From Actinomycetota bacterium (lineage in GTDB: Bacteria; Actinomycetota; Acidimicrobiia; Acidimicrobiales; AC-14): a stretch of DNA of 64,000 nucleotides. Positions 45,675 through 54,942 of this stretch are shown in pieces. Numbering within the stretch: the first letter of the stretch is position 1; each line of letters opens with the position of its first letter. Made by a program: the position numbers and the translations under genes. The stretch spans positions 43,955 through 107,954 of the forward strand of contig VAWU01000062.1 of assembly GCA_005888325.1 (NCBI GenBank), read 5' to 3'. Under the pieces are notes generated by a model that searched no databases, was not told the DNA's origin, and saw only the letters and a list, made by a program, of their open reading frames with translations.

Positions 45675-48600
45675 ATGATGCGTTCGATCGTAAAGACGAG
45701 CCTCAGATTCCGTTTCATCGTGGTGGCTCTCGCCGCGGCGATGATGTTCTTCGGCGCCGGTCAGCTGCGTCACAGCCGGGTGGACGTCTTCCCCGAGTTC
45801 GCGCCACCACGCGTGGAGATTCAGACCGCGTGCCTCGGGCTGACCGCGGCCGAGGTGGAGAGCCTGGTCAGCGTTCCGCTGGAGCAGTCGCTGAACGGGT
45901 TGGAAGGTCTCGACATCATGCGGTCGAAGTCGGTTCCCCAGCTGTCCTCGATCGAGCTCATCTTCAAGCCCGGCACCGATCTCCTGAAGGCGCGGCAGGT
46001 CGTCCAGGAGCGGGTGGCAACCGTCACATCCACGCTGCCGACCTGGGCCGCTCCGCCCATCATGATCCAGCCCGTGTCCGCGACAGCGCGCGTCATGAAG
46101 ATCGGACTGTCTTCCAAGACGTGGTCCCTTCCGGACATGTCCATGACCGCCTACTGGAAGATCAGGGCGCGTCTGCTGCGCGTGCCCGGCGTCGCCGACG
46201 TCGCCATCTGGGGCGAGCAGCTGAAGATGATGCAGGTGCAGGCCGACCCGCAGCGCCTGCAGGCGAACAACGTCTCGCTCGAGCAGGTCATGGACGCGAC
46301 CGCCGACGCGCTCGACGTGGGGTTGTTGAAGTTCTCGGAGGGCGGGGGTGTGATCGGCACCGGCGGCGCCATCGAGACCGCCAACCAGCGAGTCCAGGTC
46401 CAGCACCGCGCTCCCCTCGTCACGCCCACCGACATGGGCCAGATATCCGTGGGCACGCGGCCCGATGGCAGGCCGCTCGTGCTCAACGACGTGGCCAACC
46501 TGGTCGAGGATCATCAGCCGCTCTTCGGCGACGCGGTCATCAACGACAACCGCGGCCTCATGCTCGTCGTCATGAAGCTTCCGTGGGGCAACACGTTGGA
46601 CGTCACCCACAACGTCGAGGCCGCGCTGAACGAGATGAAGCCCGGCCTCACCGGCATCACGATCGATCCCACCATCTTCCGGTCGGCCGACTTCATCGAC
46701 CTGGCGATCCACAACCTCACCGACGCCCTGCTCCTCGGTTGTGCTCTCGTGGTCCTGATCCTGCTGATGTTCCTCTTCTCGTGGCGCAGCGCGCTGATCA
46801 GCGTGGTGGCCATCCCGATGTCGCTGATGGCCGCGTTGCTCGTGCTGCACCTACGGGGGCAGACGATCAACACCATGATCCTGGCCGGCCTGGTGATCGC
46901 CGTGGGGGTGGTCGTCGACGATGCCATCATCGACATCGAGAACATCGTGCGCCGATTGCGCGAGGCCCGGAACACGGGCAGCGACAAGTCGACCGCGCGC
47001 ATCGTGCTCGAGGGCTCGCTCGAGGTACGCAGCGCCATCATCTACGCCACGCTGATCGACGTGATGACGCTGCTGCCGGTGCTGTTCATGAAGGGTCTGT
47101 CCGGCTCGTTCTTCCGGCCCCTCGCCATCTCCTACGGGCTGGCGGTGCTCGCGTCGATGGTCGTCGCCATGACGGTGACACCCGCCATGGGTCTGATCCT
47201 GCTGCGCAGGGCCCCCGTCGAACGCCGGGAGTCGCCGCTCGTGCGTGCGCTGCACCGCGCGTACGACCGCGTGCTCTGGCCGCTCATCCGCTCACCCCGC
47301 CCTGCGTTCCTCACCGTCGGCGCGCTGGTGGTACCGCGGCTCGGCCAGTCGCTGTTCCCCACCTTCAAGGAACGTGACTTCCTGATCCACTGGATCACGA
47401 AGCCGGGCACGTCGGACCCCGAAGAGGTCCGCATGACGCAGCGGGTGAGCCGCGAGCTGCGGAGCATCCCCGGCGTGCGCAACTTCGGCGCCCACATCGG
47501 CCAGGCCTTCCTGGCCGAGGAGGTGGCCGGCGTCAACTTCGGCGAGCTCTGGATCAGCATCGACCCCAAGGCCGACTACGAGAAGACGGTCGCGCGCGTC
47601 GAGGACGTGGTGAATGGCTACCCCGGGCTGTTCCGCAACGTCGAGACCTACCTCAACGAGCGGATCGAGGAGGTCCTGACGGGAGTGGGCAATCCCATCG
47701 TCGTGCGCGTCTTCGGCCAGAACCTCGAGATCCTCCGCACCAAGGCGCAGCAGGTGAAGGACGTCATCTCAAAGGTGCCGGGCGCGGTCGACGCGCACGT
47801 CGAGCTCGTCGAAGATGTGCCGCAGATCGAGGTCGAGGTGAACCTCCAAACCGCCCAACGCTACGGGATCAAGCCCGGCGACGTGCGCCGGGCGGCGGCC
47901 ACGATGGTTTCGGGCGAAGAGGTGGGCGACCTGTTCAGGGACGGCAAGGCCTACGACGTCCAGGTCTGGTCCACGCCTGCGACGCGCAACAGCCTCACCG
48001 ACATCCGGGCGCTCCCGATCGACACGCCGGGCGGCGGTCACGTGCGTCTCGACGAGGTGGCCGATGTGGCCATCAAGCCGACGCCGAACGTCATCCATCG
48101 AGAGTCGGCTTCCAGGAGCATCGACATCGGCGCGGACGTGGAGGGACGTGACCTGGGCTCCGTCGCCCGCGACATCGAGAGCGCGGTCAAGAAGGTCGAC
48201 TTCCCACTCCAGTACCACGCGGAGTTTCTGGGAGAGTTCAAGGAGCGACAGGCCACGCAGAGCCGCTTGGTCGGCTTCAGCATCGCCGCCCTCATCGGAG
48301 TCTTCCTCCTCCTGCTCGTGTCGTTCCGGAGCTTCCGCCTGGCGGCTCTCGGCTTCCTCACCCTGCCGTCCGCGCTGGTGGGCGGCGTGCTGGCGGCGTA
48401 CTTCTTCAGCCACGCCATCCTCTCGCTCGGCTCGCTCGTCGGCTTCTTCACGATCTTCGGCATCGCGGCGCGCAACAAGATCATGTTGATCAACCACTAT
48501 CAACATCTCGAGGAGCACGAAGGCGAGACGTTCGGTCCTGAGCTCGTCCTGCGCGGGGCACGGGAGCGGCTCTCACCGATCCTGATGACCGCGTTGGCCA

Positions 48601-48794
48601 CCGGACTAGCCCTGGTGCCGCTGGCGGTCGTCGGCACGATCCCCGGGAACGAGATCGAGCACCCGATGGCCGTCGTCATCCTGGGCGGGCTGTTGACGAC
48701 GACGTTGCTCAACCTGTTCATCGTCCCCTCGCTCTACCTGCGATTCGGCAAGCGGGGGAGTCGCAAGCAGGAGCGTGTCCTCCCGGCATCGTGA
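45675..48794 (+). CDS. RND efflux pump, CusA/CzcA class (second copy)
   Basis: A 1039-residue pump about half identical by eye to the first copy, with the same order of helices and porter domains. It keeps the full TM4 motif VVVDDAIIDIENI. The segment before the second porter domain, SPRPAFLTVGALVVPRLGQSLFPTFKERD, is eight residues shorter than in the first copy, leaving an unusually short seventh helix. Conserved blocks include AEVESLVSVPLEQSLNGLEG, GVADVAIWGEQLKMMQVQADP and SLVGFFTIFGIAARNKIMLINHY. ATG at 45675 starts the same MMR opening as the first pump. It may form homotrimers or mixed trimers with it. Confidence 0.92.
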   Translation: MMRSIVKTSLRFRFIVVALAAAMMFFGAGQLRHSRVDVFPEFAPPRVEIQTACLGLTAAEVESLVSVPLEQSLNGLEGLDIMRSKSVPQLSSIELIFKPGTDLLKARQVVQERVATVTSTLPTWAAPPIMIQPVSATARVMKIGLSSKTWSLPDMSMTAYWKIRARLLRVPGVADVAIWGEQLKMMQVQADPQRLQANNVSLEQVMDATADALDVGLLKFSEGGGVIGTGGAIETANQRVQVQHRAPLVTPTDMGQISVGTRPDGRPLVLNDVANLVEDHQPLFGDAVINDNRGLMLVVMKLPWGNTLDVTHNVEAALNEMKPGLTGITIDPTIFRSADFIDLAIHNLTDALLLGCALVVLILLMFLFSWRSALISVVAIPMSLMAALLVLHLRGQTINTMILAGLVIAVGVVVDDAIIDIENIVRRLREARNTGSDKSTARIVLEGSLEVRSAIIYATLIDVMTLLPVLFMKGLSGSFFRPLAISYGLAVLASMVVAMTVTPAMGLILLRRAPVERRESPLVRALHRAYDRVLWPLIRSPRPAFLTVGALVVPRLGQSLFPTFKERDFLIHWITKPGTSDPEEVRMTQRVSRELRSIPGVRNFGAHIGQAFLAEEVAGVNFGELWISIDPKADYEKTVARVEDVVNGYPGLFRNVETYLNERIEEVLTGVGNPIVVRVFGQNLEILRTKAQQVKDVISKVPGAVDAHVELVEDVPQIEVEVNLQTAQRYGIKPGDVRRAAATMVSGEEVGDLFRDGKAYDVQVWSTPATRNSLTDIRALPIDTPGGGHVRLDEVADVAIKPTPNVIHRESASRSIDIGADVEGRDLGSVARDIESAVKKVDFPLQYHAEFLGEFKERQATQSRLVGFSIAALIGVFLLLLVSFRSFRLAALGFLTLPSALVGGVLAAYFFSHAILSLGSLVGFFTIFGIAARNKIMLINHYQHLEEHEGETFGPELVLRGARERLSPILMTALATGLALVPLAVVGTIPGNEIEHPMAVVILGGLLTTTLLNLFIVPSLYLRFGKRGSRKQERVLPAS

Positions 48795-48814
48795 CCGAGG
48801 AGATCGACGCGCGT

Positions 48815-49165
48815 CTACCGCGGGTGGTGAGGAACGCGAACCAGCTGCCAGAGCATCAGCGCTGACGCAAGCGCGGTCGCGCATCCGACGACGCCGAGCG
48901 CGCTCGTGATCGATGCGGTCGAAAGGCCGGACACGTTCGACATCTCAACCGCGAACCAGGCGTGACGTACCGCCACCAGGAGCGCGATCCCTCCGAGGAA
49001 GCATGCAACGAGCAGCGCGAGCCGTCCGCGGCTTCGGCGCGGCAACCGGGAACCGGACGCATCGAAGTGCGCGAACCACACTGAGTCATCCGCGGCTGCG
49101 TCATCGGGTCGGAGCTGCGCTTCGAGCTCCGCGATCACCCGTTCCTCGTACTCCGTGAGGGCCAA
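48815..49165 (-). CDS. DUF3040 membrane protein
   Basis: A 116-residue protein with the DUF3040 opening ALTEYEERVIAELEAQL, a charged linker (DDSVWFAHF) and two C-terminal helices (LALLVACFLGGIALLVAV and SALGVVGCATALASALMLW). The TTG at 49165 is chosen because it gives the family N-terminus and follows GGAGAGGAAAGG; a longer frame upstream adds only Arg/Gly residues. It converges on the second RND gene. DUF3040 proteins are small actinobacterial membrane proteins of unknown function. Confidence 0.75.
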   Translation of the reverse strand: MALTEYEERVIAELEAQLRPDDAAADDSVWFAHFDASGSRLPRRSRGRLALLVACFLGGIALLVAVRHAWFAVEMSNVSGLSTASITSALGVVGCATALASALMLWQLVRVPHHPR

Positions 49166-49604
49166 TGCCTTTCCTCTCCTCCGAGGGCCGCGCTCTCTAC
49201 CCCTCCCGCGCACACCTCAGCGCCCTGCGACCTGTGTGTGTCGTGCCGAGGCCACGTGGGTGAAAACGCGTCAACCGAATGACAGATGGTCCCGGGCGCG
49301 AGGTGCACGAGATGTCGGGCCGCACCCGATTTCGGTGCGTTGTCCCGTCTCGCGCCTTCACGCTCTCCCCTCAAGGGGCATTGTGGGGTGTCGCGCCTGA
49401 GCACACGCTGAACCTTCCGCACACGCCGTGTCACGGAACCGCGGTGCGTGACCCTCGTGGTCGGCCGGTCGATCCCAGCATGCTGGCTCGCGCGGAGAGC
49501 GAGGTCGCGGATCGCGTGCGCGCGTGAGTGCGAGCCGATCATCCGCGTTCAGCCGCGTGACGGACGCAAGACTGGTGTCCATGGCACTCGCGAAGGGAGC
49601 GACC
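49166..49604. other. Gap between DUF3040 gene and a small rightward gene
   Basis: About 440 bases without a convincing gene; it must contain the promoters of both flanking genes, which diverge. The only structure noticed is GTCACG (49430-49435) facing CGTGAC (49447-49452) with an 11-base spacer, too weak to call. Several frames are open but arginine-rich and have no ribosome binding site. Confidence 0.5.
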
Positions 49605-49802
49605 ATGGGCAGCAGCGTCGAGATGCAGAACGACGAACGCTCGCTCAATCTCGATGCGATCAGGGCGAGCCTCGAGGACGCGGCAGCCGTGCTGGCGGAG
49701 ATGACGGCCGGCGACGCGCGCGGCGCGGAAGACGACACCACCGCCGTCGGCAACCACCCCCGCGCCGGCGACAGCGCGCCTGGCATCGCCCGGCCACGGT
49801 AG
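49605..49802 (+). CDS. Small acidic hypothetical protein
   Basis: A 65-residue product, MGSSVEMQNDERSLNLDAIRASLEDAAAVLAEMTAGDARGAED..., with one predicted helix (about 12-38) and a disordered tail. GAAGGGAG lies five bases before the ATG at 49605, a good ribosome binding site, which is the main reason to accept it. No family is recognised. It ends about 50 bases before the serine hydrolase gene on the same strand. Confidence 0.45.
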   Translation: MGSSVEMQNDERSLNLDAIRASLEDAAAVLAEMTAGDARGAEDDTTAVGNHPRAGDSAPGIARPR

Positions 49803-49852
49803 CGGTCGAGGAACTCCCTACTGGACCGGCTCACCGCCCGGTGGTTCGATCA

Positions 49853-51091
49853 ATGCGGGCGTCCAGGGGGACGGCCGAGAGCCGGAGCGGAACGGAGGTG
49901 GCGGTGGCGGTCCAGGGTTCGTGCGAGAGCCGCTTCGCCCAGGTCGGCGAGGAGTTCGAGCGCAACTTCGCCGAGCGGGGCGAGGTCGGTGGCAGCCTGT
50001 GCGTGACCGTCGACGGCGAGGTCGTCGTCGACCTCTGGGGCGGCACGGCCGACGTCGCCACCGGTCGACCGTGGGACGCCGACACCGTGTCTGTGGTGTG
50101 GTCGTGCACCAAGGGGGCTACCTCGCTGTGTGCCCACCTCCTCGCCGACAGGGGAGAGCTCGACCTCGAGGCCCCCGTGGCGCGCTACTGGCCCGAGTTC
50201 GCTAAGAACGGAAAGGCCGACGTCCCCGTGCGGATGCTCCTCAACCACCAGGTCGGCCTCCCGGCCGTGCGGGAGTTCCTGCCCAACGGAGCTTTCGCCG
50301 ACTGGGACCTGATGGTCGAGACGCTGGCGGCCGAGGAGCCGTTCTGGGAACCGGGCACCCGCCACGGCTACCACGCCCTCACCTTCGGGTGGTTGGTCGG
50401 CGAGGTCGTGCGCCGGGTCTCTGGGCAGTCGCTCGGGCAGTTCTTCGCCGAGCACGTGGCCCGCCCCCTCGGCCTCGACTTCTGGATCGGCCTGCCCGAG
50501 GCGCACGAGCCGCGCGTGGCCTCGGCCATCGCTGCCATCCCTGCGGCGGACCAGCCGTTGCCCCCGTTCTTCGAGGCCGCCCTGTTGGCTCCGCAGTCGG
50601 TGCCCGGACTGGTGCTGTTGAACAACGGCGGGCTCATGGCCGACCCGAACAGCCGCGCGGTGCGCGCGGCCGAGCTCGGAGCGGCCGGTGGTGTCACCAA
50701 CGCACGCGGCCTGGCGGGGATGTACCGGCCTTTGGCGAACGGCGGCGCTCCGCTCGTGCGTCCGGAGACGATCGCGCGCATGGCTGCGGTCAGCTCGGCC
50801 GGCGTCGACGCGGTGATGCTCGCGCCGTCGCGGTTCACCCTCGGCTTCTTCAAGACGGTCGGCGAGCTCGGCCCCAACGGCGTCTGCACGCTCGGTGAAG
50901 AGGCCTTCGGTCACCCGGGCATGGGGGGATCGATCGGCTTCGCCGACCCCGCCTGTCGCCTGTCGTTCGGTTACGCGATGAACAAGCACGGGCTCGGCAC
51001 GCTGCTGAACGACCGGGGTCAGCCGATCGTCGACGCCACCTACCGCGCGCTCGGCTACCGCACCTCCGAGCCCGGGGCCTGGATCCGCTGA
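49853..51091 (+). CDS. Serine hydrolase of the beta-lactamase class C / EstB family
   Basis: A protein of about 412 residues. The nucleophile motif SxxK is SCTK (Ser84, Lys87 with ATG at 49853), followed by a Tyr motif in GYHALTFGW and a late HPGMGGSIGFAD block in place of the KTG box, the pattern of class VIII esterases/EstB rather than true beta-lactamases. No signal peptide is seen, so it probably works in the cytoplasm on esters. The start is uncertain: ATG 49853, or the GTG codons near 49898-49904 just after GGAG. The first 20 residues are not conserved-looking. Confidence 0.88.
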   Translation: MRASRGTAESRSGTEVAVAVQGSCESRFAQVGEEFERNFAERGEVGGSLCVTVDGEVVVDLWGGTADVATGRPWDADTVSVVWSCTKGATSLCAHLLADRGELDLEAPVARYWPEFAKNGKADVPVRMLLNHQVGLPAVREFLPNGAFADWDLMVETLAAEEPFWEPGTRHGYHALTFGWLVGEVVRRVSGQSLGQFFAEHVARPLGLDFWIGLPEAHEPRVASAIAAIPAADQPLPPFFEAALLAPQSVPGLVLLNNGGLMADPNSRAVRAAELGAAGGVTNARGLAGMYRPLANGGAPLVRPETIARMAAVSSAGVDAVMLAPSRFTLGFFKTVGELGPNGVCTLGEEAFGHPGMGGSIGFADPACRLSFGYAMNKHGLGTLLNDRGQPIVDATYRALGYRTSEPGAWIR

Positions 51092-51183
51092 CCGCTGGGA
51101 CGAAGCGCCGCTTCTTGGCGCACGTAACCGCCGTCGCGGCGGTTCAGTACGACAAGAACGGGGTTGCACGGGACAATCGCGGC

Positions 51184-51549
51184 GTGCGTGTGAGCCCTGA
51201 TGCGTTCGAGCAGCTGGTCGCCGAGGCACTCGACCGGCTCCCGGCCGAGCTCGCCGCGGTGATGGAGAACGTGGCGGTCATCGTCGAGCAATGGCCGACG
51301 TCGGAGCAGCTCGGGGGCAGGCGCGGGACCCTCCTGGGGCTCTACGAGGGCGTCGCGCTCACGAATCGCTCGCCGTTGTCCTACAGCGGCGCCATGCCCG
51401 ACCGCATCACGATCTTCCAGGGCCCGATCAGCGAGCGAGCCGCCGACGAGGCCGAGCTGGTCGACCTCGTGCAGACGACGGTGATCCACGAGGTCGCCCA
51501 CCACTTCGGCATCTCGGACGAGCGGCTCGACGAGCTCGGCTGGGCCTGA
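51184..51549 (+). CDS. Small zincin-type metallopeptidase family protein
   Basis: A 121-residue protein of the actinobacterial 'metallopeptidase family' (DUF1025-like). It has VSPDAFEQLVAEALDRLPAELAAVMENVAVIVEQWP, then GLYEGVALTNR, ITIFQGPI, and the zinc motif HEVAHHFGISDERLDELGW (HExxH with downstream Asp/Glu). Such proteins are minimal zincins; proteolysis is not proven for them. GTG at 51184 is preferred as it gives the family length; a GTG six bases later is also possible. It precedes the helicase gene on the same strand by 61 bases. Confidence 0.85.
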   Translation: MRVSPDAFEQLVAEALDRLPAELAAVMENVAVIVEQWPTSEQLGGRRGTLLGLYEGVALTNRSPLSYSGAMPDRITIFQGPISERAADEAELVDLVQTTVIHEVAHHFGISDERLDELGWA

Positions 51550-51610
51550 CCCCTCGGCGGGACCGAGCGGTCCACGCCGACGACGTGTCGAGGGCACTAT
51601 CATCGAACAG

Positions 51611-53605
51611 GTGTTTGGCTGGCTCGACGACTTGAACCCCGAGCAGCGCCGGGCGGTGCTCCACGACGACGGCCACCTGCTGATCGTTGCGGGAGCCGGC
51701 AGCGGCAAGACGCGGACGCTGGCCTGCCGGGTCGCGCGCCTCCTGGCCGGCGGCGCCCGCCCCGAGCGGATCCTGCTGCTGACCTTCTCGCGGCGAGCGG
51801 CGCGCGACATGCTCACGCGAGCGGCCCAGCTCGCCGAGGCGGAAGGTGCCCGCCGGGTCTGGGGTGGCACGTTCCACTCGGTCGCCAACCGGCTGTTGCG
51901 CCGGCACGGCGCGGCAGTCGGCCTCCGCTCCGGCTTCACCGTGCTCGACCAGGGCGACAATGCCGACCTGCTCGGCCTCGTGCGCCACGAGCTCGGGCTG
52001 GGCGAGCGGGGCCGGCGCTTTCCGAAGAAGGACACACTGGCGGCCGTCTACTCCAGGGTCGTCAACGCCCAGGAGAAATTGGCCGACGTCGTCGACCGCG
52101 CATACCCGTGGTGTCGCGACGACATCGACGGGATCAAGGCCGTCTTCGCCGGCTACGTCGAGCGCAAGCGGGCCCGCAACGTGGTCGACTACGACGACCT
52201 GCTCCTCTACTGGCGGGCGTTGGCGACATCGCCCAACGTCGGTCCGTTGTTGCGAACGGGCTTCGACCACATCCTCGTCGACGAGTTCCAGGACACCAAC
52301 GTCGTGCAGGCCGACATCGTCGCCGCCATGGCCGGACCGGGTGTGTGCGTGGCGGCCGTGGGCGACGACGCGCAGGCGATCTACGGGTTCCGGTCGGGGT
52401 CGGCCCGTCACATGATCGAGTTCCCCGAGCGCTTCGCGGGGGCCACCATCGTCACCCTCGACCGCAACTACCGCTCGACGCCGGCGATCCTGGCCAGCGC
52501 CAACGCCGTCATGAAGGACGCGCACGGGGGCTACAGCAAGCAGCTCCGGTCGACGAGGCCGCCGGGGAGTCGCCCGGCGCTCGCCACGTGTGTCGACGAG
52601 CTGGCCCAGTCCGCGTTCGTGTGCGAGAGCGTGCTCGAGCACCGCGAACGCGGCGTCGCGTTGCACGAGCAGGCGGTGTTGTTCCGCACCGGTCACCACA
52701 GCGACGGGCTCGAGCTCGAGCTGGCCCGGCGCAACATCCCCTTCGTCAAGTACGGCGGTCTGAAGTTCCTCGAGAGCGCGCACGTCAAAGACCTGCTGTG
52801 CATCCTCCGCATCCTCGAGAACCCGCGCGACGAGCTGGCCTGGCACCGGGTGCTCGGCCTCCTCGACGGCGTCGGCCCGGCCGGCACCCGCCGGCTGATC
52901 GACGAGCTCGGCGTGGCCGGGGGGACGGCGCTCGCCCGGCTCCTCGCCGACGACCATCCCCGGTTCCCAGCCGCCGCGGCCGCCGGGCTCGAGGGCCTGC
53001 GCGACGCGCTGGGCGAGTGCGCGTCGGGCGACCTGGCGCCCGCCATCCAGATCGAGCGACTGGCCGGCGCGTGCGCGCCGCTCTTCGCCCGCCGGTACCC
53101 GAGCACGGCGTCGGTGCGGCTCGCCGACCTCGAGCACCTGCGCTCGCTGGCCACCGACTACCGCAGCCGCAGCCGCTTCCTGGCCGAGCTCACCCTCGAC
53201 CCGCCGTCGAGCACCGGCGACATGGCCGGCCCGGCCCACCTCGACGACGACTACCTCGTCCTCTCCACCATCCACTCGGCCAAGGGTGGCGAGTGGCAGG
53301 TGGTCCACGTCATCCACGCGTCCGACGGCAATATCCCCTCCGACATGGCCATCGGCTCGGCCGAGGAGGTCGAGGAGGAGCGCCGGCTGTTCTACGTGGC
53401 CCTGACCCGAGCGCGCGACACGCTCGTGGTGTCGTACCCGCTCCGTTACTACTTCCGGCGCAACCCGCTCGACGACGCCCACAGCTACGGCCAGCCGAGT
53501 CGCTTCCTGGCGCCGGCGGTCGCCACCTTCGACGCCACGAGCGTCGGCGAGGCCGTCGTGGAGGACGACCCCGTGGCCGGCGAGCTGGCGGCGCTGTGGC
53601 AGTGA
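51611..53605 (+). CDS. UvrD/Rep-family (SF1A) DNA helicase
   Basis: A 664-residue ATP-dependent DNA helicase, 3'-5' by family. Motifs: Q-motif LNPEQRRAVLHDDG, Walker A GAGSGKT (28-34), motif Ia TFSRRAARDM, Walker B VDEFQDTN, motif III GDDAQAIYGFR, motif IV RNYRSTPAIL, motif V STIHSAKGGEWQVVHV, motif VI YVALTRARDTL. It is close to the short UvrD-like helicases of Actinomycetota, lacking the C-terminal extension of UvrD/PcrA. GTG start at 51611. No repair partners are nearby. Confidence 0.95.
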   Translation: MFGWLDDLNPEQRRAVLHDDGHLLIVAGAGSGKTRTLACRVARLLAGGARPERILLLTFSRRAARDMLTRAAQLAEAEGARRVWGGTFHSVANRLLRRHGAAVGLRSGFTVLDQGDNADLLGLVRHELGLGERGRRFPKKDTLAAVYSRVVNAQEKLADVVDRAYPWCRDDIDGIKAVFAGYVERKRARNVVDYDDLLLYWRALATSPNVGPLLRTGFDHILVDEFQDTNVVQADIVAAMAGPGVCVAAVGDDAQAIYGFRSGSARHMIEFPERFAGATIVTLDRNYRSTPAILASANAVMKDAHGGYSKQLRSTRPPGSRPALATCVDELAQSAFVCESVLEHRERGVALHEQAVLFRTGHHSDGLELELARRNIPFVKYGGLKFLESAHVKDLLCILRILENPRDELAWHRVLGLLDGVGPAGTRRLIDELGVAGGTALARLLADDHPRFPAAAAAGLEGLRDALGECASGDLAPAIQIERLAGACAPLFARRYPSTASVRLADLEHLRSLATDYRSRSRFLAELTLDPPSSTGDMAGPAHLDDDYLVLSTIHSAKGGEWQVVHVIHASDGNIPSDMAIGSAEEVEEERRLFYVALTRARDTLVVSYPLRYYFRRNPLDDAHSYGQPSRFLAPAVATFDATSVGEAVVEDDPVAGELAALWQ

Positions 53606-53616
53606 CGGCCCGAGCG

Positions 53617-53931
53617 TCAGTCGTCGTGGCTCCGGCCGGGTTCCCGCATCGTCACCGAGTCGTCGACCCTGGATCGGGACGCGGGGTGCTGGAGCTTGTA
53701 CAACCGTAGGTAGAGCCGGTCGACGGGGTCATAGCGCTGCCACGACACGGGCTCGAACAGGTGCACGACCAGGAAGAGCGCCACCGACATCAGCAGCCAG
53801 CGCAGCGCGGGGTGCGCGTGTGCGAAGTGCCGGAAGGCACTGGTGAGGCTCTGCCCGTCGGTGAGCACGGCAACGACGTCCCATCCGACGACCACGGCAA
53901 TCACGAGTATCCATCCGTAGCGCGCGTTCAA
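53617..53931 (-). CDS. Small two-helix membrane protein
   Basis: A 104-residue protein with helices at about 4-22 (YGWILVIAVVVGWDVVAVL) and 42-60 (ALRWLLMSVALFLVVHLF), and a basic cytoplasmic tail (YDPVDRLYLRLYKLQHPASRSR). A TTG at 53931 is the start because GGAGGG lies just before it. The spacing of the two helices and the WDVVA motif resemble small holin-like or phage-type membrane proteins, but no lytic genes are adjacent, so this is only a resemblance. It converges on the helicase gene with an 11-base gap. Confidence 0.6.
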   Translation of the reverse strand: MNARYGWILVIAVVVGWDVVAVLTDGQSLTSAFRHFAHAHPALRWLLMSVALFLVVHLFEPVSWQRYDPVDRLYLRLYKLQHPASRSRVDDSVTMREPGRSHDD

Positions 53932-54017
53932 CGGCCCTCCACGTCTCGTCGGATATGAGCTCGAACGTCGACCGGAAGCCGTCTACATCAGTGAGTGTGG
54001 CGCGGACGGACGGGCCG

Positions 54018-54479
54018 TCAGCCCTCCAGCGCGGCGACGCGCCTGGCCATCTCGTCGGGTGGCACGTCCTCGATGTGGGTGGCGATGCTCCACCGGTGCC
54101 CCCAGCGGTCCTCGAACTCGCCCCCGCGGTCGCCGTAGAACTTGTCCTCGACCGGGCGAAGCGACGTGGCGCCGGCCTTGACCGCGCGATCGAAGACGGT
54201 GTCGACGTCGTCGACGTAGACCATCACCGTCACGGGCGTGCCGCCGACGGTCTTCGGGCTCGACGCGCCCATCTCCGGGAACTCGTCGGACAGCATGATC
54301 ACCGAGTCGCCGAGCTCCAGCTCGGCGTGGCCGACCTTGCCGTCGGGCCCGGCCATGCGCATCCGCTCCTTGGCCTCGAAGACCTCGCCGTAGAACTCGA
54401 TCGCGTCGGCGGCGCCGTTGATGTGCAGGTAGGGGATGACCCGCGGATAACCGTCGGGGATCGGCTTCACCTTTGCCAT
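54018..54479 (-). CDS. PhnB-like VOC family protein
   Basis: A 153-residue single VOC domain: IPDGYPRVIPYLHINGAADAIEFYGEVFEAKERMRM, GHAELELGDSVIMLSDEFPEMG, TVMVYVDDVDTVFDRAVKAGA, and DRWGHRWSIATHIEDV. This is the PhnB/YkcA-like group, members of which bind small ligands or act in antibiotic resistance; substrate unknown. ATG at 54479 follows GGAGG. It diverges from dodecin. Confidence 0.9.
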   Translation of the reverse strand: MAKVKPIPDGYPRVIPYLHINGAADAIEFYGEVFEAKERMRMAGPDGKVGHAELELGDSVIMLSDEFPEMGASSPKTVGGTPVTVMVYVDDVDTVFDRAVKAGATSLRPVEDKFYGDRGGEFEDRWGHRWSIATHIEDVPPDEMARRVAALEG

Positions 54480-54705
54480 CGGAACCTCCGTTGTGTAGGG
54501 CGTCGTGGGTGCAAACGTATGTTCGTCGAATCGTAGTTGGTCGGGCCGGCATCGACAACGGCGCGTTCGCGTGAGAGCTCCGTCGAGGCAACGCGTGATC
54601 GTCGACGCCATCGTCGGCCACCTTCGATACCGACGACGCGCCGGCGCAGCTGTAGAAGACTGGCGGCGTCGGTCGCCGGGACCGTCAGCGGAAGGGAGCC
54701 ACCCC

Positions 54706-54921
54706 ATGGCCGAGAGCGTCTACAAGATCATCGAGCTCGTTGGCACCAGCACCGAGTCGTGGGAGAAGGCGGCCGCCGCTGCCGTCGCCCTCGCGTCGCA
54801 GTCCCTCCGTGAGCTGCGGATCGCCGAGGTCTCCGAGCTCGACCTCCAGATCGAGGGCGGCCAGGTGCGGGCCTACCGCGCCAAGGTGAAGCTGTCGTTC
54901 AAGTACGAAGGCGGCGAGTAG
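54706..54921 (+). CDS. Dodecin, flavin-storage protein
   Basis: A 71-residue protein matching dodecin: MAESVYKIIELVGTSTESWEKAAAAAVALASQSLRELRIAEVSELDLQIEGGQVRAYRAKVKLSFKYEG. Family members form hollow 12-mers that bind riboflavin, FMN or coenzyme A and protect the cell from free flavin. Helix 20-37 and the beta sheet after it are complete. The Trp in TESWEKAA is the flavin-stacking tryptophan. GGAAGGGAG precedes the ATG at 54706. It stands alone on its strand. Confidence 0.93.
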   Translation: MAESVYKIIELVGTSTESWEKAAAAAVALASQSLRELRIAEVSELDLQIEGGQVRAYRAKVKLSFKYEGGE

Positions 54922-54942
54922 CCGGCCTCACCCGAGTAGAGG

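Noticed and set aside
49430-49452. GTCACG...CGTGAC inverted repeat as an operator
   Set aside because: Six-base arms with an 11-base spacer are expected by chance at this GC content, and no regulator is nearby.
51428-53482. 684-residue leftward frame opposite the helicase
   Set aside because: Antisense shadow; the helicase on the + strand has every SF1A motif in order.
53617-53931. Phage holin
   Set aside because: Two helices and a basic tail are suggestive, but no endolysin or other phage gene is adjacent, so it is left as a hypothetical membrane protein.
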